This document shows, one piece after another, positions 43,077-50,236 of a stretch of 64,000 nt of DNA. This DNA is from JAJKIV01 sp036741775 (GTDB lineage Bacteria > Gemmatimonadota > Gemmatimonadetes > Gemmatimonadales > Gemmatimonadaceae). The DNA is taken from the NCBI GenBank assembly GCA_036741775.1, contig DAINRQ010000026.1:4482-68481 (forward strand). The letters run 5' to 3'. Below the pieces are notes generated by a model, which did no database searches, was not told where the DNA came from, and saw only the letters and a list, made by a program, of their open reading frames with translations. Each line of letters opens with the position of its first letter. Within the stretch, counting starts at the first letter, position 1. The position numbers and the translations under genes were made by a program.

Positions 43077-44418
43077 TCAGTCGGACCGACGTACGAGCGG
43101 TAACCAGAGCGTGAACGTCGAGCCCGTGCCAGGCACGCTCTCGACCGTCACGTCTCCCCCAATGCGCTTCGCGAGGCCTCGGCTGATTGCGAGCCCGAGC
43201 CCCGTTCCTTCATCGGCGGAATGGCCGCGACCCACCTGAACGAACGGCGCGAAGATCTCCTCGTGCTTATCGCTCGCGATCCCGCGCCCCGTGTCGGTTA
43301 CCCGAATCCCCACCATGCCGCGAGCCGGTTCGCACGAGAGCGTGACCGTCCCGCCGCGGTCGGTGAACTTGACCGCGTTCCCAAGCAGGTTCGCCAGCAC
43401 CTGTGAGACTCGCTCGGGATCCGCCCGGACGATCATGGCGCTATCCGCTTCCACGTATCTGTAGCGCAGTCCCTTCGCCGCCAGCTGCGGCCCGATGAGC
43501 GCCTCGGGAACTGCGTCTTCGCCCGGCTGGCGTCCTCGGCGGCAGCCTGTGCCGCCCGCTCCGCTTCGGCGAGCCGAGCGCGGTCGGTGATGTCCACGAA
43601 CGCACCGACGGCGCCCCGGATCTGTCCAGCGTCGTCGCGGAGTGGGTGCCGCGTACTCGAGCAACCTGGTGACGCTGCCGTCCCGATGAACGATGTCGAA
43701 CTCCTCGGCGGTCACCGTCGCTCCGGTCCGGGCAGCGCGCTGCATTGGCAACTGATCCGGCGGGACTTCCTCGCCGCTCCGCATCACACGGAACGGCAGC
43801 GTCCCGGCACCAGGTCCGCTCTTCGATGCGTTCGTCTCACCGGCCAGGCCCAGTTGCCGCGCGAAGGCCGGGTTGACGCGGATCTCGCGGCACTCGGGAT
43901 CGCTCGCGATCCCGATGCCTAACGGCACGCGTCGAGCACGGCTTGCAGTTCCGTCATGGCCCGCCGGAGCTCGGCTCCCTGCCGCCGGCCTGGCGCGCGG
44001 CGACCTGGGCCGTCACCTCGATGGCGACGATGGCCGCCCCCTCATCCCCACTCGCCAACAGCAGGATCACGGGAACGCCGCGAAGGTATGCGTCGGCTCG
44101 CGCAGCGCGGAAGAATCCGATGCCGGCCCGCTGCGGAATCGCGACGCCTGCGAGGATGACATCCGGTCGATTGACGCGAGCGGCCGCGAGAGCTGACTGC
44201 CGGTCATCTACAGATTCGACCTCGAAGCCCCGATCAGCGCGGAGCTCGGTCATGTGGTCACCCCATGCCGCGTCGCTGCCGACGAGCAGGACTCGCCCCT
44301 CTGGCCGGCCGACGCTCAGGCGAGATCCAACTCGCGACGGCTCCACTAGTTCGCCCGGTGCCGGCGGTGCATGGGTGTTCGCGTGGGATGGCTCCGGTCC
44401 TGCGTGTGGCTCAGCCAT
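43077..44418 (-). pseudogene. Degraded REC-PAS-histidine kinase
   Basis: The remains of one hybrid sensor. Going 5' to 3': receiver-like GRVLLVGSDAAWGDHM, ELRADRGFEVESVDD, RPDVILAGVAIPQ (from 44418), then a frame change near 43928 into PAS sequence ending in VTRLLEYAAP. A second change near 43645 (RDDAGQIRGAVGAFVDITDRAR) runs to about 43500, and then HATPase (ERVSQVLANLLGNAVKFTDRG, EGTGLGLAISRGL) in the first PAS frame to 43077. The HisKA with its phospho-histidine is missing. At least two frameshifts and one deletion make it non-functional. Its ATG overlaps the divergent GH15 start (CATG). Confidence 0.75.
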
Positions 44419-46210
44419 GTCGCTTCCCATCGAAGACTACGCCGTCCTGGGAGACACGCGAACCGCGGCACTCGTCGGCAAGAACGGCTCGATCGACTGG
44501 CTCTGTCTTCCGCGATTCGATTCCGGCGCTTGCTTCGCCGCGATCCTGGGTGACTCGCGACACGGCCGATGGCTGCTCGCCCCCGCGACGCCCGCTCGAC
44601 AGACCCGCCGAAGGTACCGCGACGGGACGCTCGTTCTCGAGACGGAGTTCGTCACCGACACCGGCACAGTGCGTCTCGTGGACTGCATGCCACCGTGGGA
44701 GTCCATTCCGAACGTCCTTCGACTCGTGGAGGGCGTGTCTGGTGTAGTCGCGATGCGGATGGAGCTCATCATTCGCTTCGATTACGGCTGGGTCGTGCCC
44801 TGGGTCCGAAGGGCCGATGGAGTTCTAGTGGCCGTCGGAGGCCCCGACGCGTTGGCGCTTCACACGCCAATCGAGGTGCACGGACAGGGTCTCTCGACCG
44901 TGGCGGAGTTCACGGTCGCGGCGGGCGAGAGCGTGCCGTTCGTGCTCAGCTGGTTCCCATCGCATGAAGCGCCTCCGGCAGCGATGGACGTCACCCTTCT
45001 CGTCGCCGAGTCGGAGAGGTGGTGGAGAGCGTGGTCCGCCCAGTGCACGTACCAGGGGCCGTGGCGCGAAGCGGTGGTGAGCTCGCTCATCACACTGAAG
45101 GCGCTCACCTACACGCCGACGGGCGGCATCGTCGCGGCGGCGACGACCTCGTTGCCGGAATCGATTGGCGGCGTGCGCAACTGGGACTATCGCTACTGCT
45201 GGCTGCGAGACGCCACGTTCACACTCTACGCCTTACTGATCGGTGGGTATCGAGAGGAGGCCGTTGCCTGGCGCGACTGGCTCCTGCGTGCCGTCGCCGG
45301 TTCACCATCGCAGCTGCAGATCATGTACGGCGTGGCCGGCGAGCGTCGCCTACCGGAAGCCGTGCTGCCGTGGCTACCCGGCTATGCCGCGTCGGCGCCC
45401 GTCCGCATCGGCAATGCCGCTGCGCACCAGCTCCAGCTCGACGTGTACGGCGAGATGGCTGACATCCTCTATCAGGGGAGGAAGGCGGGCATCCGCGTGG
45501 AGGCGCACGCGTGGGCGCTCGAGAACGCAGTGCTCGATTTCCTCGAGGGCGCGTGGACGGAACCGGACGACGGGATCTGGGAGGTGCGCGGGGCACGCCG
45601 ACACTTCACCCACTCGAAGATGATGACGTGGGTCGCTTTCGACAGGGCGGTGAAGTCCGTGGAGCGCTTCGGGCTCGACGGCCCAGTCGATCGGTGGCGA
45701 CGCATCCGGAGCGCGATTCACGCCGATGTGTGCACGCGCGGGTTCGACACAACCAAGGGTGCATTCACCCAGTCGTACGGCTCGCAAGTGCTCGATGCCA
45801 GCCTGCTCATGATGGCGCTCGTCGGGTTCCTGCCTCCAACCGACGAGCGTGTGGTCGGTACCGTGCGCGCGATCGAGCGGGAGCTTACGGTCGACGGCCT
45901 GGTTCTCCGTTACCTCACCCACGTAGCGGATGATGGGCTGCCTCCGGGTGAAGGAACCTTCCTGGCCTGCAGCTTCTGGCTAGCGGACAACTACGCACTC
46001 ATGGGACGCACTGCGGAGGCTCGCGCGCTGTTCGAGCGGCTGCTGTCACTGCGCAACGACGTCGGTCTCCTCGCCGAGGAGTATGACCCGGTCGCTGGAC
46101 GGCTGCTCGGAAACTTCCCGCAAGCGTTCTCGCACGTCGGACTCGTGAACACCGCCTTCAACCTTACTCCTCGGCAGGTTGCACCAGCGGCCGAGCGGAA
46201 GGACACCTGA
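44417..46210 (+). CDS. GH15 glucoamylase/trehalase-like glycosidase
   Basis: 597 residues. N-terminal beta-domain with IEDYAVLGDTRTAALVGKNGSIDWLCLPRFDS; then the (alpha/alpha)6 catalytic domain with RNWDYRYCWLRDATFTLYALL. General acid glutamate in EPDDGIWEVRG, and catalytic base region GLLAEEYDPVAGRLLGNFPQAFSH near the end. The family hydrolyses terminal alpha-glucosides; bacterial members of this shape include trehalases and glucoamylases. No signal peptide, so cytoplasmic. The start ATG at 44417 lies two bases from a divergent start. Confidence 0.93.
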   Translation: MSLPIEDYAVLGDTRTAALVGKNGSIDWLCLPRFDSGACFAAILGDSRHGRWLLAPATPARQTRRRYRDGTLVLETEFVTDTGTVRLVDCMPPWESIPNVLRLVEGVSGVVAMRMELIIRFDYGWVVPWVRRADGVLVAVGGPDALALHTPIEVHGQGLSTVAEFTVAAGESVPFVLSWFPSHEAPPAAMDVTLLVAESERWWRAWSAQCTYQGPWREAVVSSLITLKALTYTPTGGIVAAATTSLPESIGGVRNWDYRYCWLRDATFTLYALLIGGYREEAVAWRDWLLRAVAGSPSQLQIMYGVAGERRLPEAVLPWLPGYAASAPVRIGNAAAHQLQLDVYGEMADILYQGRKAGIRVEAHAWALENAVLDFLEGAWTEPDDGIWEVRGARRHFTHSKMMTWVAFDRAVKSVERFGLDGPVDRWRRIRSAIHADVCTRGFDTTKGAFTQSYGSQVLDASLLMMALVGFLPPTDERVVGTVRAIERELTVDGLVLRYLTHVADDGLPPGEGTFLACSFWLADNYALMGRTAEARALFERLLSLRNDVGLLAEEYDPVAGRLLGNFPQAFSHVGLVNTAFNLTPRQVAPAAERKDT

Positions 46211-46301
46211 CGAGCGACGAATGCTCGACCCGAAGGCAATTCACAACACGCGTAACGGTAGATCGTTCCGCCACAGGCGGAAGCCGGGGTGAGGACGCGA
46301 G

Positions 46302-48404
46302 TTACAGCCCCCACGACAGCGAGACTCTGACCTGCCGTGGCTCGACGGGATGGAAGTGAATGTCGCTCGTCCCACTCCCCGCCTCGCCCGATAGACGCGA
46401 TTCGTAGAAGTACTGAATATCGTTTGCCCGCTCGTCGAGCAGGTTCATCACGGTGAGTTGCACGCGCGCGCCGCGCACGAAGAATCCCGCGTCGGCGTTG
46501 AGCAGCGTCGTGCCTCTCGCGCGCACGCTGTTGTCCTCGATCAGAGGATACGCACCGAAGTGCCGCACGCGAAGCGCGCCGAACGGCCCCGTCGCCCCAG
46601 CGTTGTTCCACGTCACGCCACTCGTCACCACACGCTCCAGGGCGCCCGGAATATGATCCTCGGCCGACGGGACGTTCACGAAGCGCGCACGAGCGAACGA
46701 CACATCCGCATCGAGCGACAATTGTGGGATCGGGCGATAGAAGTTGGCGAACGTCACGCCGCTGCGTCGGCTTCTGTCCGACGGCTCGGTCGCGCCGCCG
46801 TCGCCGATGAACAGCAACTCGCTGTCGAGCTCGAGCGCCCAGACGACCAACGTCGATCGGAACCCGGGAAGCGGGTTCGCCCGCAGACCAACCTCGGCAC
46901 CACGCGACCGCACGAGCGGGTCGACCCGCTCCGCTGGATCGCCCGTCACCGGATCCACGGTGATGGTCGTGCCGCGAGCGTCGTTGCTGTGGAACCCGAG
47001 TCCGCCGCTCAGGTAGAGCTCCGTATTCCGGCCGGGGACGAAGGCGATCGAGGCCTTGGGGCTCGCGATCGCCGCAGTTTTCGTCCCCGAGTTCTCCGGA
47101 CGATTGCTCGCGACGTCGAACGTGAACGCATCACCCCGGATGCCTAACGTAGTACGAAGCCACGGGCGCCACCGCGACTGCGCCTCCACGAACACGCCGG
47201 CGCCCGTTTCTGTCACGTCGTCGCGGCGCACGGTTTCGTATCGCGCACGCCGCTCCGTTCTATACAGCCCGACCGGGCCGAGAAAGTCGCTCCTCGCCTG
47301 CGTGCCGACGGTCACGGTGTGATCGATGTCCAGCGCGTCGATCTGCTGCGCGTGGCTCAGGTTCGCTCCAATGACCGTGCGCCGCTCGCGCTGATTGAAC
47401 TGATCGCCGCGCTCGGGATTGTCGAGGAAATACGTGAAGTTCGAGAAGAGGCTGAGGTCGGAGTAGATCCCGAAGACCGTGGCTTTCTGCGTCGAGCGGG
47501 CGCCGAGTCGCGTCCAGTCGCCGGAGATGCTGTAGCGCTGCGTCGAGCCGCCGTCCGTTTCGTCGATGAAGCCGAAGCGACCGATCGAGCCGGTGTCGAC
47601 GGCTCGTTGCGGAATCTGGTCGGTCGCATTCCAGCGGTTGCGATACGCCATGCCGAGGACGGAGTACCGCGACGTGCCGCGGTCCCACGAGTAGCGGGCA
47701 ACACCGCTCACCTTGCGAATCCGCTGCTCGAGATCCCACGGGCCGTCGTACGACTTGAGCTCTCCGCTCAGAAGCAGGTCGCCGGGGCCGAATCGGGGAG
47801 ATGATCCAAGGGCGACTCGGGCGAGTCCGTGCTCGCCGGCTTCGGCCGTCGCGAAGGGCCGATCGAGCTTCCGGAGCAGCTTGAACTCCGCTCCGCCGGC
47901 GCTGCCGAAATCGCCGAGCTCCGCGTGGTAGACACCTAACCGGTAATCGACGTAGTCGACGAGCTCCGGGATGAGGAAGTTGAGGTCAGTATACCCCTGG
48001 CCGTGTGCGTGCGACGGCATGTTGACCGGCATCCCCTCCACACGCGTCTGGAAGTCGGTGCCGTGATCGAGATTGAAACCGCGAACGAAGTACTGGTTCG
48101 CCTTACCGTCACCCGAATGCTGTGTGACGATCATTCCAGGCACGGTTTCGAGCAATTCACCCTCGCGTGCCAGTGGGCGCAAGCGAAGGTCTGCGGCGCC
48201 GATGTGGCCTTGCGAAGCGGTTGACGCGAGCCCGGTCAGGTCGTCGACGCGGCCCATGACCCTGATCGTGCCGAGTATGCGAGTTGCGGTCGTGTCACGC
48301 GGCGAGCGCGAGGCGGTATCAGCTTGCGCGCGCAACGCATCCGCGCCGGTCGCCAGGGTCAACAACACGCTCAGCACGCGCATCATCTTGCGATTGCTCG
48401 ACAC
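46302..48404 (-). CDS. TonB-dependent outer-membrane receptor
   Basis: 700 residues. Signal peptide at the N-terminus (VLSVLLTLATGADALRAQA). Plug domain (about 60-190) with AREGELLETVPGMIVTQHSG, QYFVRGFNLDHGTDFQTRVEGMPVNMPSHAHGQGYTDLN. A 22-strand barrel follows, and it ends in RQVRVSLSWGL, with the C-terminal aromatic-like strand of outer-membrane proteins. It imports siderophores, cobalamin or sugars; ligand unknown. Convergent with GH15; nothing shows shared regulation. Confidence 0.93.
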   Translation of the reverse strand: MSSNRKMMRVLSVLLTLATGADALRAQADTASRSPRDTTATRILGTIRVMGRVDDLTGLASTASQGHIGAADLRLRPLAREGELLETVPGMIVTQHSGDGKANQYFVRGFNLDHGTDFQTRVEGMPVNMPSHAHGQGYTDLNFLIPELVDYVDYRLGVYHAELGDFGSAGGAEFKLLRKLDRPFATAEAGEHGLARVALGSSPRFGPGDLLLSGELKSYDGPWDLEQRIRKVSGVARYSWDRGTSRYSVLGMAYRNRWNATDQIPQRAVDTGSIGRFGFIDETDGGSTQRYSISGDWTRLGARSTQKATVFGIYSDLSLFSNFTYFLDNPERGDQFNQRERRTVIGANLSHAQQIDALDIDHTVTVGTQARSDFLGPVGLYRTERRARYETVRRDDVTETGAGVFVEAQSRWRPWLRTTLGIRGDAFTFDVASNRPENSGTKTAAIASPKASIAFVPGRNTELYLSGGLGFHSNDARGTTITVDPVTGDPAERVDPLVRSRGAEVGLRANPLPGFRSTLVVWALELDSELLFIGDGGATEPSDRSRRSGVTFANFYRPIPQLSLDADVSFARARFVNVPSAEDHIPGALERVVTSGVTWNNAGATGPFGALRVRHFGAYPLIEDNSVRARGTTLLNADAGFFVRGARVQLTVMNLLDERANDIQYFYESRLSGEAGSGTSDIHFHPVEPRQVRVSLSWGL

Positions 48405-48665
48405 GTGACGGGTCAGTACCCGACCACAGACGTTCTCGTGCGGCCTGCGTCGATCGAGTACGGGGCTGGGTCGGCTCGGTGTGCGGCGACCGGAATTCTA
48501 CCGGTAGTACGTCGCTGGCGGCAGAGCGGATTGACGACGCACCCGCGGGCACCGGGCTGCGTCACACGCGCGTGCTCGGCCGATCGGCGGCTCGTCGCGA
48601 AATTTTGCCCGGCCGAGCAGCGCTATTGGGCCGAGTAGCGCTCTATTGGCTCGAGCGTGGTGAGC

Positions 48666-49271
48666 TCAGCGCTTGAAGTACACCCCGTCGAATGCCGTGC
48701 TCCACGTACGCCCGCCGTCCGCCGACTGCTCCCACGTCTGACGGAGCGCACCAGGTCCGGGCATCGGTCGCCAGACAATGCGGTTCATCGTCTGCTTTCC
48801 GTCGGGAGCCACCGTCTCTCCCGACATCGTCATGGCTCCGCCCAGAAAGTGGCCATTCAAGAGGAGCAGCGTGCCACCAACGTCGATCCATGTCTGGTGC
48901 CACTGCTTTCGTCCAGCATCGTACGTGTTCAGGCTGGTTCCGACAAAGCCGCTGGCGCCGGACCATTGCTCGCGAAGCCCGCAGCCGCGATTCACGAGAT
49001 CGATCGTGTTCGTGCCGAGGACACGGCCGTTCGCATCGCGCACCTCCCATCGGCCGACCCAGAAGTCGAACTGGCGAAACTCCGGCGCCGCGCAAGCCGG
49101 GGCGATGTCGGTCGGCGGCGTAGCCACCTGAGTGGGCGAACCGCTCTGCGCCACGAGCGGTGCAGCACACAAGGCTGAGGCCATGCTCGAGAGTGCGAGA
49201 ATCACCCTGCGTCGGTTGATCGGGGACTTTGCCGCGAGAGCAGATCGTCCGGCCACGGTATCGCGCTCCAT
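48666..49271 (-). CDS. Exported DUF1579-like protein
   Basis: 201 residues from the ATG at 49271. A twin-arginine-like RRR followed by VILALSSMASALCAAPLVAQS looks like a signal peptide (lipobox-like ALCAAP or cleavage after AQS). The mature part contains QFDFWVGRWEV, the DUF1579-type opening, then NRGCGLREQWSGASG, SLNTYDAGRKQWHQTWID and NGHFLGGAMTMSGE. Function unknown; the fold is a small beta-barrel often secreted. A longer in-frame start at 49349 is possible. Between it and the TonB receptor (48405-48665) I see no gene. Confidence 0.82.
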   Translation of the reverse strand: MERDTVAGRSALAAKSPINRRRVILALSSMASALCAAPLVAQSGSPTQVATPPTDIAPACAAPEFRQFDFWVGRWEVRDANGRVLGTNTIDLVNRGCGLREQWSGASGFVGTSLNTYDAGRKQWHQTWIDVGGTLLLLNGHFLGGAMTMSGETVAPDGKQTMNRIVWRPMPGPGALRQTWEQSADGGRTWSTAFDGVYFKR

Positions 49272-49401
49272 GTGTCTGAACATGGATCGAAATCTGTGAG
49301 AGGGCTCGGGGCGTCCTAGAGCCATCCATCGAAAGAACGACGTGACCATTCGGTTCTCGTGCGGGCGAGGCCTTCCGGTTCACCTGCGCGCCTGAGTCCG
49401 G

Positions 49402-49430
49402 TTGAAAATGCTCCTTATAAGGACTATATT
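49402..49430 (+). promoter_or_regulatory. Strong sigma70-like promoter with operator in spacer
   Basis: TTGAAA (49402-49407), 17-base spacer, TATATT (49425-49430). The spacer contains the perfect 12-base palindrome TCCTTATAAGGA (49412-49423). A repressor or inverter binding here would block RNA polymerase. Start near 49437, 65 bases before the small membrane gene. It is by far the most AT-rich patch in the region. Confidence 0.7.
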
Positions 49431-49501
49431 TATGCGGTGAATGTGTCCAACGCGAGCAGAGCCAGGGGAGGTTCATTCATCCATTTCACGGAGGAGCTAC
49501 A

Positions 49502-49858
49502 GTGCTCAGCTATCTGGTGACGAATCGAATGCCGCTGCCGCCGCCACGCGCGTCCGGAAATAGCGGCGCGGCCAATCGCCGGGCAGGGCGCGATCCTTCT
49601 GCCACGGCCTTCGTCGCGAAGGTCGTCTTCGTCGGGATGGCGGTGTTCACGACCATGACCCTGATCGTCACGGCGCCCGCCACGGTGATGCTGCCAATTC
49701 TCGTGGCGCTCATCGGCGGTCTCGGCGCGAGTGTTCTCGCGGTCAAGAGTGATGCGTGGGTCGCGAGCCGTCGTGCTCGGCGGCCACTCGAGCGCCGCTC
49801 GGCACGCCCCCGCGGCAGGAGCCGGCTAAACAGCGCACGCGCGCTTGGTGCACGATGA
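49502..49858 (+). CDS. Small two-helix membrane protein, paralogue of 25905-26156
   Basis: 118 residues with a GTG start at 49502 preceded by AGGAG. A polar N-terminus is followed by AKVVFVGMAVFTTMTLIVTAP, a second helix VMLPILVALIGGLGASVLAV, then KSDAW and a basic, arginine-rich tail. It shares the layout of the 25905 product. Function unknown. A promoter with a palindromic spacer lies directly upstream. An internal ATG at 49532 would trim ten residues. Confidence 0.75.
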   Translation: MLSYLVTNRMPLPPPRASGNSGAANRRAGRDPSATAFVAKVVFVGMAVFTTMTLIVTAPATVMLPILVALIGGLGASVLAVKSDAWVASRRARRPLERRSARPRGRSRLNSARALGAR

Positions 49859-49978
49859 CTCCGCGCCTAACGCGATGTGGCCGCTACTCCAGTCGACCGT
49901 AAGGCCGAGGCGAATGTCGTTTCGAGGGGCGGAGCCATAGGCCTCCGCCGGTGCCACGGAGTGGGCGGATGAGGGGTG

Positions 49979-50106
49979 TCATTCCGAGCGGAGGCCGCGA
50001 AGCGGCCGGAGTCGAGGAATCGCCGTCGTCGTGACCGAGGGGCCCCTCTCCCTGGAAGAGCGCGATTCCTCGACTGCGCGGCCTACGGCCGCTCCGCTCG
50101 GAATGA
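49979..50106. repeat. 128-bp imperfect inverted repeat (REP/MITE-like)
   Basis: Left arm begins TCATTCCGAGCGGAG and ends GTCGAGGAATCGC; the right arm is its reverse complement, ending GCTCGGAATGA. Arms pair over about 44 bases with a few gaps and enclose an internal GC palindrome and a 38-base loop. Similar CATTCCGAGCG...GAGGAATC elements are widespread between genes of unrelated bacteria. It lies in the 378-base space before mrpA. Confidence 0.8.
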
Positions 50107-50236
50107 CTTGGCGCGACACATGCCACGATCGCCAATCACGGCGCCGGACCGTCCAGCCGTAGATCAGCGTTGGGGACTGCACTAGAGCAGCCATGGACAT
50201 AACCGCTGGCATGTGGAGCTTGGAGCGTCAGCGCCG

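Noticed and set aside
48600..48650. Short tandem of CCGAG-AGCGCT-ATTGG
   Set aside because: Only two imperfect 20-base units, and nothing else suggests a functional array.
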